Below, one piece after another: positions 8,511 through 17,275 of a DNA stretch of 64,000 nt. Under the pieces are notes generated by a model, which saw nothing but the letters and a program-made list of their open reading frames with translations, searched no databases and was not told where the DNA came from. The stretch lies in NCBI GenBank assembly GCA_964596165.1, contig CAZQTW010000004.1, positions 1 to 64,000 of the forward strand. Reading direction: 5' to 3'. Numbering within the stretch: position 1 is the stretch's first letter; each line of letters starts with the position of its first letter. A program made the translations under genes and the position numbers. Source of the stretch: CAYUQT01 sp964596165 (GTDB lineage Bacteria > Planctomycetota > Phycisphaerae > UBA1845 > JAFGLZ01).

Positions 8511-9482
8511 ATGATTCAGGTGAAGAATCTGAGCAAGTGGTATGGACCCTTCAAGGCGGTCGACAGTGTCTCATTCCATATAAGGGAAGGCGAAATTGTC
8601 GGCTTCTTGGGACCCAACGGTGCGGGCAAGACGACAACGATCCGAATCCTGACCTGCTTCATGCCGGCTAGCGGGGGGGCGGCGACCGTTGCGGGCTACG
8701 ATGTCTTCACACAGTCGATGAAGGTTCGCGAGGTGATCGGGTACCTTCCCGAGTCCACTCCTTTGTATCCTGAAATGCGGGTACGCGAGTACCTGAATTT
8801 CAGGGCGAAGCTTCGCGGCATCGACACAGCGAATCGTCCGGCGGCCATCGAGCGGGTCTGTCAGCGATGTCGTGTGACCGACTTCATCGACCGGCAGATC
8901 GGGCACCTCAGCCGCGGCATGCGGCAGCGGGTGGGTCTGGCCGAGTCGCTGATGCACGATCCCAAGGTGCTGATCCTTGACGAGCCCACCGTCGGTTTGG
9001 ATCCCAATCAGATTCGCGAAGTCCGAACCCTGATCAAGGATCTCGCCAAGAGCCACACGGTGATGTTGAGCTCCCACATTCTGCCGGAGGTCGAGGCCAC
9101 TTGCGAACGGACCATCATTATCGCCGGCGGCAAGATCGTGGCCAGTGGCTCTCCGAGCGAGCTGAAAGAGCGGATCACGAGTGGGAGCCGTCTGATCGCC
9201 GAGATTCGCGGTCCGGCCGATCAGGTCAAGTCGGCGATTGGGACCCTCACGGGTGTGGCACACGTGGAATCGAGTTTGGTCGACGGGTGGAACCGTCTGG
9301 TCATCGAATCGAAGGCGGGTCAAGACGTTCGCGAAGACGTCTTTCGTATGACGAGTAAAAATGGTTGGGCGCTTCGTGAGATCCGTCGCGAGGTGGCCAG
9401 TCTCGAGGACTTCTTCGTCCAGATCACGGCGCAGCAATCCGCCGAGCGGCGGGGCCCGCGTGACGGTCAGTCCGCGGCTTAA
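8511..9482 (+). CDS. ABC-2 type exporter ATP-binding protein (GldA/NosF-like)
   Basis: This is a 323-residue ATPase. Walker A GPNGAGKTT is at residues 35-43. The Q-loop region is YLPESTPLYPEM, the signature is LSRGMRQRVGLA, Walker B is LILDEPTVGLDP, and the H-loop is MLSSHILPEVE. The C-terminal 90 residues form the extra beta-rich domain seen in GldA/NatA-type ATPases. The ATG at 8511 has GGTGAGG about 8 bases upstream; the frame extends back to 8403 without an RBS or homology. It heads a four-gene operon with an ABC-2 permease, a GldG-like protein and a DUF4340-like protein. In Bacteroidota, GldA, GldF and GldG act in gliding. In Planctomycetota the same module occurs without gliding and its cargo is unknown. 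Confidence 0.93.
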   Translation: MIQVKNLSKWYGPFKAVDSVSFHIREGEIVGFLGPNGAGKTTTIRILTCFMPASGGAATVAGYDVFTQSMKVREVIGYLPESTPLYPEMRVREYLNFRAKLRGIDTANRPAAIERVCQRCRVTDFIDRQIGHLSRGMRQRVGLAESLMHDPKVLILDEPTVGLDPNQIREVRTLIKDLAKSHTVMLSSHILPEVEATCERTIIIAGGKIVASGSPSELKERITSGSRLIAEIRGPADQVKSAIGTLTGVAHVESSLVDGWNRLVIESKAGQDVREDVFRMTSKNGWALREIRREVASLEDFFVQITAQQSAERRGPRDGQSAA

Positions 9483-9539
9483 TCCGGATCAGAGGCGGCT
9501 GAATCACAACGGTTTGGTCGATTGGCAGGAGATATCGAC

Positions 9540-10268
9540 GTGCGAAACATCGTGGCCATGGCGCAACGGGAGTTGTCGGCGTTCTTCTACTCCCCGATCG
9601 CCTACGTGGTGCTGTTTGCATTCACCTTCATGGTGGGGTTGTTGTTCATTTTCCTGACGGACAATTTCAGTCCGGGGAGCGAGGCATCCCTTCGTGACAC
9701 GTTCAACTGGCTCCCGCCGTTGCTATGCGTTGCGGTACCCATCCTGACCATGAGGCTGATGAGCGAGGAGTACCGGACGGGCACCATCGAGTCGCTCATG
9801 ACGGCGCCCATCAGCGACATGGAGGTGGTGCTGGGCAAGTTTTTCGGGACGCTGGTCTTCTACGTGGGCATGCTGGCGGCCACGTTGTTCTACGTCGGCC
9901 TTCTCCGGGTGTTCGGAAGGCCCGACGCAGGGCTGCTCATGAGCGGTTATCTGGGGCTCTTGTTGGTCGGCGCGATGTTCGTGTCGATCGGGCTGTTCTT
10001 TAGCTCGCTGACGCGGAATCAGATCATAGCGGCGCTGCTGGGGGCGTTCTTCCTGCTGCTCTTGACGATCCTGGCCTGGATCATCGTCCAGTTTGCGGAT
10101 ATCAAGGGGCCGGTCCGGTTGGCGCTTCAGATGGTATCGGTCATGGATCGATTCCAGTACTTCAATCGGGGGTTGGTGGATTTGAACAACATTGTGTTCT
10201 TTGTCGGGGGTACGGCGTTCTTCCTGTTTTTGGCGGTTAAGGCAGTGGAGTCGCGACGATGGCGGTAG
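9540..10268 (+). CDS. ABC-2 type permease (GldF/NosY-like)
   Basis: This is a 242-residue integral membrane protein. I choose the GTG at 9540 because GCAGGAG precedes it by 8 bases; the reading from TTG 9522 would put that RBS inside the gene. It shows six hydrophobic segments: YVVLFAFTFMVGLLFIF, LLCVAVPILTMRL, a long one around VFYVGMLAATLFYVGLL, LGLLLVGAMFVSIGLFF, ALLGAFFLLLLTILAWI and FFVGGTAFFLFLAV. EEYRTGTIESLMTAPI after TM2 is the classic ABC-2 permease loop. The stop overlaps the next gene's start by 10 bp, indicating translational coupling. Confidence 0.9.
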   Translation: MRNIVAMAQRELSAFFYSPIAYVVLFAFTFMVGLLFIFLTDNFSPGSEASLRDTFNWLPPLLCVAVPILTMRLMSEEYRTGTIESLMTAPISDMEVVLGKFFGTLVFYVGMLAATLFYVGLLRVFGRPDAGLLMSGYLGLLLVGAMFVSIGLFFSSLTRNQIIAALLGAFFLLLLTILAWIIVQFADIKGPVRLALQMVSVMDRFQYFNRGLVDLNNIVFFVGGTAFFLFLAVKAVESRRWR

Positions 10269-12493
10269 AAAGAACCAATAACGACAAGGCGTCCGGTACG
10301 CAAGACGAACCCATGCTGCGGTTCAAGGGACGACAGTGGGTCATTGGGGCCAACGTGTTCGTTATGGTCGTGTTGGCGTTGGCGCTGCTTGTGGTTGTGA
10401 ACTATATGGCCTTCACGTTCAATCGGAAGGCCGATCTGACCTCCAGCGGTGTCAACAGCCTCAGCGACCAAAGCCGCAAGTTGTTGGATGGGCTCAAAGA
10501 GAACGTGACGCTGACGAGCCTTTACAGGACGTTCCAGGATCCGGCCGTGGAAAACGAGGCCAAGAAGTTCAGAACGTCGGTCGAGGACATCCTGCAACTC
10601 TATCAGACTCGGGCGCCCTCGAAGGTGGACATTGCGTTTGTGAACCCCGCGAAGGATCGGGACAAGATTCTCAAGCTGGTAGACAATCTTCGAAAGAAGG
10701 GCGCTTACCAGGGCGAGGCCAAGAAGCATAAAGCGCTGACCGACGAGTACAACGGCAAGGTCATGCCGGCCATTGTCCAATTGCTACAAAAAGAGCATAA
10801 GGACATGGCGGCGATGCTGGAGGCGGACAAGGAGCTGGAAAACGTTCGAGAATACAACATCATCATGCGGAATTGCGAGGCCCTGTCGACCCAGGCCGAC
10901 CGGGTCAAGGAGGATGTCAAGGCGTTATTGGGTGATGACCTTCCCAAATACACCCAGGCCGTCGACGCCATCAAGGCGTACTACGATCAGGTCAAGCAGG
11001 CGATGTCGGCCGCCGGCGAATGGATGGGCAAGGTTGACGAGTGGGGCAAGCGGCTGGGCAAGGCGCCGAAGAACAAGGAATTCTTCACCGGCGCCGCGAA
11101 GCGGTACGAAGCGGTGATTGCCCTCATCACTGCCGAGCAAGACAAGGCGAAGGATCTGCCGACGCTGAAGGTGGAGGAGTTGGATCGTCAGGTCAGGCCC
11201 GACACGATTATCGTGGAAACGAAAGACGAGGCAAAGGTGTTGAGCTTCGACGATGTCTGGCCGGCCAAGCAGAAGGGCCAATTCGGGCAACCCATGGGAA
11301 ACGACTTCAAGGACCGTCAGTTCGCCGGCGAGGTTGAGATTAGTTCCGCCATTCTTCAACTCACCAATAAGAACCGTCCGGCGGTGGTCTTCGTTCGCTA
11401 CGGCGGACAACCGCTCTTTTTCGGTGGGATGATGTTCGGGGGAGAACAGGCGCTTTACGCGGGGGCAAAGGAACGGTTGGAGAAGGCCAACTTTATCGTT
11501 AAGGAGTGGGACGTCGCAACAAAGAAGGAGCCGCCGGAGTTCGAGGAAAAAGAGAAGCCCAGCCGCATTCTTTGGGTGCTCCTGAAGCCGGAGCAACCGA
11601 CGCCGCCGCGGGGTATGCCGATGCAGATGCAACAGCCCAGGCCCTTCGGTCCGGCCGAGCGTGAGGCCGTCCTCAAGGCCGTTGGCGACGAACCGCGGGT
11701 CATGCTGATTGCCGGCTGGGTTCCACCGGCGCGGAATCCGATGATGATGGCCGCCCCGCCCGTCTACGAGTACAACGATTACCTGAAGGAAACCTGGGGG
11801 CTGGAGGTCCAATACAGCTACCCGGTGTTGGAGGCGTTCAGTTTCGAGCCGGGCAAACTGGGTTTTCGCCGCAACCCGTTCCAGATTACCCGGTACGATT
11901 GGGGCAACCAGGCGGTTGTGAACCCGCTCAAGGGGCTCAAGGGGGTCTTTCCTGAGGCCTCGCCGATCCGCAAAGAGAGCAAGATACCGGAGGGGGTGAC
12001 CCTGACGGACTTGATCTCAATTCCGGAGCGCGACGACATTTGGGCCGAAGCCGATCTGGAAGGGCTCAGTCAGGAAATTCAGTCGAAGCATTACACAACC
12101 AAACGAAAAGGGAGCATCTACGGACCTTTCCCGATTGCCGTGGCGGGGATCAAGGAGAAGGACAAGAAGACGGTCGGCAAGATGGTCCTCGTGTCAAGCA
12201 AGGGGTTCGCCACCGACGCCGTGGCCCAAGCCAGGGCGCTGATGCCCGCCGGTGACGGATTCATGTTAGTGCTTCAGAACCCGGCTAACATGGATCTCTT
12301 GGTCAACAGCGTTCACTGGCTGAATGACAATGAAGGGCTGATCAGCAAGGGCATTGAGAGTCGTGACATCCCGCGATTGGACAGACTGGAGGCCGGTACC
12401 GGTTACACGGTTGCCAAGATCATGGCGGTGGGTCTGTGGCCGCTCATGGCACTGGTGGCTGGCCTGGCTGTTTGGTTCGTGCGAAGGAGGTAG
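10259..12493 (+). CDS. GldG-like ABC transporter auxiliary protein
   Basis: This 744-residue protein has an N-terminal anchor (GANVFVMVVLALALLVVVNYMA, about residues 28-50). The hallmark DLTSSGVNSLSDQSRKLLDGL follows, then NVTLTSLYR, as in ABC_transp_aux/GldG proteins. The middle is largely charged coiled-coil-like helix (about residues 130-320). The GATase-like fold returns with ALYAGAKERLEKANFIVKEW and RILWVLLKPEQPTP. A C-terminal anchor (MAVGLWPLMALVAGLAVWFV) ends in RRR, so most of the protein lies outside the membrane between two helices. It overlaps the permease by 10 bp and is followed after 7 bp by the DUF4340-like gene. It is probably an extracytoplasmic partner of the exporter; a direct transport substrate is not known for such proteins. 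Confidence 0.85.
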   Translation: MAVERTNNDKASGTQDEPMLRFKGRQWVIGANVFVMVVLALALLVVVNYMAFTFNRKADLTSSGVNSLSDQSRKLLDGLKENVTLTSLYRTFQDPAVENEAKKFRTSVEDILQLYQTRAPSKVDIAFVNPAKDRDKILKLVDNLRKKGAYQGEAKKHKALTDEYNGKVMPAIVQLLQKEHKDMAAMLEADKELENVREYNIIMRNCEALSTQADRVKEDVKALLGDDLPKYTQAVDAIKAYYDQVKQAMSAAGEWMGKVDEWGKRLGKAPKNKEFFTGAAKRYEAVIALITAEQDKAKDLPTLKVEELDRQVRPDTIIVETKDEAKVLSFDDVWPAKQKGQFGQPMGNDFKDRQFAGEVEISSAILQLTNKNRPAVVFVRYGGQPLFFGGMMFGGEQALYAGAKERLEKANFIVKEWDVATKKEPPEFEEKEKPSRILWVLLKPEQPTPPRGMPMQMQQPRPFGPAEREAVLKAVGDEPRVMLIAGWVPPARNPMMMAAPPVYEYNDYLKETWGLEVQYSYPVLEAFSFEPGKLGFRRNPFQITRYDWGNQAVVNPLKGLKGVFPEASPIRKESKIPEGVTLTDLISIPERDDIWAEADLEGLSQEIQSKHYTTKRKGSIYGPFPIAVAGIKEKDKKTVGKMVLVSSKGFATDAVAQARALMPAGDGFMLVLQNPANMDLLVNSVHWLNDNEGLISKGIESRDIPRLDRLEAGTGYTVAKIMAVGLWPLMALVAGLAVWFVRRR

Positions 12494-12500
12494 TTGAAGG

Positions 12501-14882
12501 ATGAATGTCAAGACGACGATTGTTTTGGCGGTAGTCCTGTTGGTGGTGGTCGGCGCGTTCTTGATGTTCAAGCCGAAAGCGGCGACGGTCGATACCAAAC
12601 CCTCGGATCAGGAAGAGAAGAAGTCCAAGCCGTTGTACGAACTGGACCAGTTGGTGAAGTTCGAAGTGGACAAGCCCGGCAAGGAGAAGCTCGTCTTTGA
12701 ACGACCCGCCAAGGAAGGCAAGAAGGGCGAGTACGAGGACTGGCGGATTGTCGAGCCGATCAAGGCCAAGGTGACGAATTGGGAAGTGAGCTCATTCGCC
12801 GACAAGTTCAAATCGCCCAAGTACAAGGAGAAGTTTACGCCGGGGCAGGCCGGCTATCCGACGGCGGACAAGATCAGCATCGACAAGCCCAAGGCGATCG
12901 TCACCGTGACCGACGCCAAGGGCACGACCAAGAAGATCGAGATCGGCGACAAGGTTTTTGGCGGCAGCGAGACTTACATCAAGCTTGCCGGCGCCAATGA
13001 GGCCTACGTGGTCGACCTGGACGTTCGTGAGGACATCAAGAAGGACGTCACGAAGTTTCGCTCCAAGGATTTGTTGGACTACGACAAAGACAAGGTTGTC
13101 CAGGCGGATGTTGTCCATGACGGGAAGACCTACAGTCTGGTCAAGAGTGGGGACGGCTGGGTCATTGACCAGCCGACCAAGGCGCCGGCCGACAAGTCGA
13201 AGATCGACAGCTTCTTGAGCGATCTGAAGTTCATCCGGGCGGACGATTTCATCGAGGATGCTCCCAAGACGTTGACGACCTTCGGTCTGGACAAGCCCAA
13301 GACGACGGTGACCCTGACCCTTGAGGAGAAGATCGAGGAGAAGAAGGAGGAAACCGCTCAGACGACACAGCCCACGAGCACGCAGGCCGCGCCGAAGATC
13401 AAGCGGAGCAAGGTCAGCGTGGCCTTCGGCGGGGCAAGCGATCTGAAGGGCGAGAAGTTCTACTGCAAGCCGGGCGATCAACCGTGGGTCGTCAGCGTCT
13501 CGAAGTCAGATTATGAGAAGGCCCAACCCAAGCTGGATCAGTGGCGCGAGGCGAAGGTGACGCAGGCGAAGGTTCTTGACGCCCAGAAGATCGAACTGAC
13601 GAGCGCCGAGGGCCGCGTGGTGCTTGAGAAGGACGGCGAAAGCTGGAAGATCGCCGGCCCGGCGGCGGGCAAGGCCGAAAACAGCGCGGTGACCGACCTG
13701 CTGAACGCCATCAACGACTTGAAGGCCAGCGATTGGGTCGATCAGCCTCAGGACAAGAAGGAATACGGCCTTGACAAGCCGGCGGTTGAAATCGTGCTGG
13801 CGGTCAAGGGCAGCACGGCGGCCGAGCGAATCCTCGTCGGCGGCAACACCCAGAGCGGCCTATTGACCTATGTGCATCAGGCGGCCAGCCCGTCGATTGC
13901 GGTGGTCAAGTTGGACGCGGCCAAGAAGTTGCAGGTCAGCCCGCTGTCGTTCCGAGATCGGAGCATCCTGCATTTCGCCAAGAGTCGCGCCGACCGGATC
14001 GAACTGGCCCGTCAAGGGGCAACCGTCGTGTTGGTCAAGCAGAAGGACACATGGAAGATGACGCAGCCCGTTGCGGCGGATGCCGACACGGATGCAATCG
14101 ACAGTCTTCTGAGTGATTTGTGTTCGCTGAAGGCCGGTCAGATTGTCGGTGAGGGCGACCCGGCCAAGTACAGTCTGGACAAGCCGGGCCTTAAGGTGAG
14201 CGTGACCGTTCAACCGCCGCCGCCGGAGAGCCGGCCGACGACGACCTCGGCGCCGACGACGACGGGTGCCGCCGCCACGGCGACGGCGCTTGCCTCGGCG
14301 CCCGCGACAAAACCGGCGCCGCCGGCCAAGCCGACCATTCACGTGTTGCTCGTCTCCAAGAAGGGCGAAAAGGTCTATGCCATGGTGCAGGGCGGAAAGC
14401 TCGTCTACGAGCTGCCCGACAGCGTCTACAAGAACCTGACGGCGGAGCCCCATGACCGCAAACCGCTCAAGTTCGAGACATCGCAGGCAACGGCCGTCGA
14501 GGTCGTGGGCGGCGACGTGGAAAAGCCGTTGAAGTTTGCGAAGGCGAACGACAAGTGGACCTACACGCCGGATCCGCACTTGGCAATCGACGAACAGAAG
14601 GTGAAAGACTTGATCACCGCGCTGCACGACCTGAAGGCGGAGCGATACGAGAGTTATGCGGCCGCGGATCTCAAGTCGTTCGGTCTGGACGCCCCCGCGC
14701 TGACGGTTACACTGAAAACCGAGGGCAACAAGACGATCACAATGCGGCTCAGTGCGGCCGACAAGGACGGCAATCGCAAAGCCGCCATCGAGGCTGAACC
14801 GGGCAAGACCAAGGTCTTCGTCGTCACCAAGGCCGACGTTGAGAAGTTCGCCAAGAAGGTCGGCGACTTCGCAAAGGCGTAG
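12501..14882 (+). CDS. DUF4340-type membrane-anchored repeat protein
   Basis: This is a 793-residue protein with one N-terminal helix (VLAVVLLVVVGAFLMF) and a long extracytoplasmic part. The start has AGGAGG 10 bases upstream. The exported part is built from about five copies of a unit: a WxIxxP core (for example WVIDQPTKAPADKSKI), then LLxxLxxLKA, then a YGLDKP-like ending (FGLDKPKTTVTL, YGLDKPAVEIVL, YSLDKPGLKVSV, FGLDAPALTVTL). Two Thr/Pro/Ala-rich linkers interrupt the array, around residues 285-300 and 570-615. DUF4340 proteins regularly follow GldG in Planctomycetota and other phyla. Their function is unknown, but the repeats suggest a stalk or binding surface for the exporter. Lys and Asp are very common in the composition. 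Confidence 0.85.
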   Translation: MNVKTTIVLAVVLLVVVGAFLMFKPKAATVDTKPSDQEEKKSKPLYELDQLVKFEVDKPGKEKLVFERPAKEGKKGEYEDWRIVEPIKAKVTNWEVSSFADKFKSPKYKEKFTPGQAGYPTADKISIDKPKAIVTVTDAKGTTKKIEIGDKVFGGSETYIKLAGANEAYVVDLDVREDIKKDVTKFRSKDLLDYDKDKVVQADVVHDGKTYSLVKSGDGWVIDQPTKAPADKSKIDSFLSDLKFIRADDFIEDAPKTLTTFGLDKPKTTVTLTLEEKIEEKKEETAQTTQPTSTQAAPKIKRSKVSVAFGGASDLKGEKFYCKPGDQPWVVSVSKSDYEKAQPKLDQWREAKVTQAKVLDAQKIELTSAEGRVVLEKDGESWKIAGPAAGKAENSAVTDLLNAINDLKASDWVDQPQDKKEYGLDKPAVEIVLAVKGSTAAERILVGGNTQSGLLTYVHQAASPSIAVVKLDAAKKLQVSPLSFRDRSILHFAKSRADRIELARQGATVVLVKQKDTWKMTQPVAADADTDAIDSLLSDLCSLKAGQIVGEGDPAKYSLDKPGLKVSVTVQPPPPESRPTTTSAPTTTGAAATATALASAPATKPAPPAKPTIHVLLVSKKGEKVYAMVQGGKLVYELPDSVYKNLTAEPHDRKPLKFETSQATAVEVVGGDVEKPLKFAKANDKWTYTPDPHLAIDEQKVKDLITALHDLKAERYESYAAADLKSFGLDAPALTVTLKTEGNKTITMRLSAADKDGNRKAAIEAEPGKTKVFVVTKADVEKFAKKVGDFAKA

Positions 14883-14912
14883 TGGCGTCGGGCAACGTAT
14901 CGGTTGTTCATT

Positions 14913-14944
14913 GCGGCCGTCACATCAATGGGTGTGGCGGCCGC
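14913..14944. terminator. strong hairpin between convergent genes
   Basis: GCGGCCGTCACA (14913-14924) pairs with TGTGGCGGCCGC (14933-14944) over 12 bp with one G-T wobble and an 8-nt loop. The plus-strand tail (GTTTCGTT) is only partly T-rich, so termination efficiency is uncertain. Its place 30 bp after the DUF4340-like stop fits an operon end. Confidence 0.45.
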
Positions 14945-15048
14945 GTTTCGTTGGCGACGTTCCATACTCACTGCCCTTCGCAATGTCTGTCGGGCTCTCG
15001 GTGAGAGCGGTTGTGGGATTCGTGACAAGTCGCGTCACGCCTGTCGGG

Positions 15049-15207
15049 TTATCGAACCGGTCGGGTTTGCGTCGGGCGGGCCTGGTTGGGGTCCCAGTTG
15101 CGCGCGGAGCGACGCAGATGCATGACAAACGCCAGCAGGACAAAGAAGCCGACAATCATCGCCAGCATTAGCCATTTCTTCCAGAGTGGAACGGGCGGGG
15201 AGAACAT
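15049..15207 (-). CDS. small single-pass membrane protein, 52 aa
   Basis: This short frame starts with ATG at 15207 and ends with TAA at 15049. It has a Pro-rich N-terminus (MFSPPVPLWKKW), one clear membrane helix (LMLAMIVGFFVLLAFVM) and a basic C-terminus (HLRRSARNWDPNQ) ending in Arg. GGAG lies about 12 bases before the ATG. The start is only 24 bp after the stop of the GT-C-type gene on the same strand, so the two are probably cotranscribed. The helix followed by positive charge fits an N-out/C-in topology. No family is recognised. Confidence 0.55.
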   Translation of the reverse strand: MFSPPVPLWKKWLMLAMIVGFFVLLAFVMHLRRSARNWDPNQARPTQTRPVR

Positions 15208-15231
15208 GTCTGTCGGTTACTCCGGGCTCGG

Positions 15232-17070
15232 CTAGCCTCCCGCTCGGGTCGTCGTGGCTACGGCGGGGGCCGTCGCTGCTTGCCACGTCAAAGGATAGGC
15301 TAGCCACAGGCGGGAGCCAAGATAGATGTGGTAGTCTGGGCTGTTTAAGGGCTTTCGGAACCGAAAGATCAACTTGCTGACGCCCTGATCGCTGCATTCG
15401 GCCACGGTCGTCTCGAATTCGTCGCAATCGATTCGCTCGCCGGGTTTGAAGAGTTCGGTCCGGCCGACGGCGTCTCGAAGCACCTTTCCCATGACGCCAT
15501 GGAAATACCCCTCGCGGGCCATGGACACGGAGAAGGTCCGCTCGTCGAGCTGCTCGATGCGGCACGATTCCTCCATCGTCATGATGCTGGGGCTGAACGT
15601 CAGCACGTAGCCTCGAAGGTTGCGAACGCCGAGTTTCTCCTCTATGGCGGGCGTGGCATAGTAGGCCATTACCGGCATGTTGATGAAGAATAATTTGTCG
15701 CCGCTGCGAATCGCCGGCGTTTGCTCGACGACGTCGCGAACCAGCAAGTCCTCGACCAGCGTGCTGGTTCGATAGATCCAACCGAAGGCCCACGACACGG
15801 TGGGCAGGGCGATGCCGTGCACGATCAACAGGGCGAGGACAAACCTGTCCTTCGCGCGATTCCGAGGAGTGCCGGCGGGGTTGAACGTCCCCGCAAGCCA
15901 TGCCCAGCCGGCCGCCAACATCAGCACCATGCCGATGCTGGGCAGGTACAGATGGTGGGCACAGGCAAAAACGGCGATCACCGGCGGCAGGCTGAGCAGA
16001 ATCCACAGCGGCGCCAGAAGGAAACCGCGAGAGCGCCTGAACGCCACGAGCAGCAACGCCCAGGTCACAACTACGCCGGCGAACGTTCCGTAGAAGAGTC
16101 CCGGGTGATCCTTGAAGTAGACTTGTCCTCCGAACGGGAGGACCGGGAAGTAGGCGAACATTCCGAGCAGGTAGTAGACGAACTTTACCCAGATGTACGA
16201 TAGGAACTCCGGGTCTCCCGGTGGGATCATGTAGGCCCGCGGAGGCATGGGGAACCCGCCCAGCGCCTTCGTTCTGACGAGCAAATAGACGAGGGTCAAT
16301 AGGCCGAAGAGGGCGTAAGCAAAGGTCCTTCGCCGCCACTGTCGAGGGCGAAGCAGCACATCGCCCGTGAACGCGATGGCGGGAAACACGATGGCGTTTT
16401 CACGACACCCCAGACCCAGCAGGAAGAACAGGCACGCGAAGAGGAGCCAGCCGATGTGGCCGCCGGCCAGTTCCGGTTGCCTGGCCAGTTGGGCCGAGTC
16501 GGCCATGATTGGCGTCGGCCAGTTTGAGTATCGCGCGTAGCACAATACGGCCGACAGAATGAACGTGACCACCATCAATTCGGTCTGACAGGCAATCCAA
16601 TAGACCGTGATGACGTGACCGGGATGCGCGGCGAACAAGGCGGCGGTGACGGTCGCCCAGAAGCGGTTGCCGATGCATTTGACGGCCAGCGCGTACACCA
16701 ACATTGCCGCCGTGAAATGCCACGCCAGAGAGAACCCGTGCATGCCGGTCGGGTCCCAGCGGACCAGTGTGTACTGGATCTTCATCAGCCAGAACGATAC
16801 GGGTCGGTAGAAATGGAGGCCGGCTTCCTTCTTGAACCACAAGTACATTACGCGCCCGATGATGCCGAGGCGGCTGGCTTCAACGGCGTCGCGGTATCCC
16901 CAGCCGCTCTCGCGCAACTGGGCGCGATGGCTGTGATCGTCGATGAAGAGTCCCGCCTTCAGCGACCAGCCGTGCGCCGCCATGACGAAGGCCGACACGA
17001 TCAACGCCGCCAACAACCCGGCCATCCGATTGGATATCGTACGTGGAAACAGTCCCACGGCAGTCCTCAC
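15232..17070 (-). CDS. polytopic membrane protein, GT-C glycosyltransferase-like
   Basis: This 612-residue protein has about 10-12 transmembrane helices. An early loop after TM1 carries an acidic motif (GLFIDDHSHRAQLRE) like the Asp/Glu loop of GT-C enzymes that use lipid-linked sugars. FYRPVSFWLMKIQY, AALFAAHPGHV, and GLGCRENAIVFP resemble the TMTC/PMT-like group. The C-terminal 150 residues are a soluble domain (LFFINMPVMAYYATPAIEEK). The start is GTG at 17070; RBS support is weak, and ATG at 17025 is an alternative that would still keep TM1. It probably glycosylates a protein or lipid outside the cytoplasm (inference). A small membrane ORF follows it. Confidence 0.75.
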   Translation of the reverse strand: MRTAVGLFPRTISNRMAGLLAALIVSAFVMAAHGWSLKAGLFIDDHSHRAQLRESGWGYRDAVEASRLGIIGRVMYLWFKKEAGLHFYRPVSFWLMKIQYTLVRWDPTGMHGFSLAWHFTAAMLVYALAVKCIGNRFWATVTAALFAAHPGHVITVYWIACQTELMVVTFILSAVLCYARYSNWPTPIMADSAQLARQPELAGGHIGWLLFACLFFLLGLGCRENAIVFPAIAFTGDVLLRPRQWRRRTFAYALFGLLTLVYLLVRTKALGGFPMPPRAYMIPPGDPEFLSYIWVKFVYYLLGMFAYFPVLPFGGQVYFKDHPGLFYGTFAGVVVTWALLLVAFRRSRGFLLAPLWILLSLPPVIAVFACAHHLYLPSIGMVLMLAAGWAWLAGTFNPAGTPRNRAKDRFVLALLIVHGIALPTVSWAFGWIYRTSTLVEDLLVRDVVEQTPAIRSGDKLFFINMPVMAYYATPAIEEKLGVRNLRGYVLTFSPSIMTMEESCRIEQLDERTFSVSMAREGYFHGVMGKVLRDAVGRTELFKPGERIDCDEFETTVAECSDQGVSKLIFRFRKPLNSPDYHIYLGSRLWLAYPLTWQAATAPAVATTTRAGG

Positions 17071-17275
17071 CCCAGGGGCCGAAAGTATGATAGCCTAGAG
17101 TCGGCGACGGCGAATGACAAGTGAGCCGCCGGTTTCGTCCCGACAGGCCGGACGGACAAGAGAGATCAGTACAGGCGCCAAGCGGCGGTAGGCGAAGCGT
17201 GGCGACGAGTAGAAGCAGCATGCGCCAAGCTTGACGCACAGGACCGAACGTACCAAGATTGCGATCATGCTGGCA

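Noticed and set aside
12792..14627. Long minus-strand frames across the DUF4340-like gene
   Set aside because: They are antisense shadows caused by Lys/Asp/Gly codon bias; they show low-complexity Arg/Leu content and no RBS.
17071..17275. Cobalamin or nickel riboswitch upstream of cbiM
   Set aside because: I looked for the conserved B12-box phrase and a compact multi-stem leader and saw neither.
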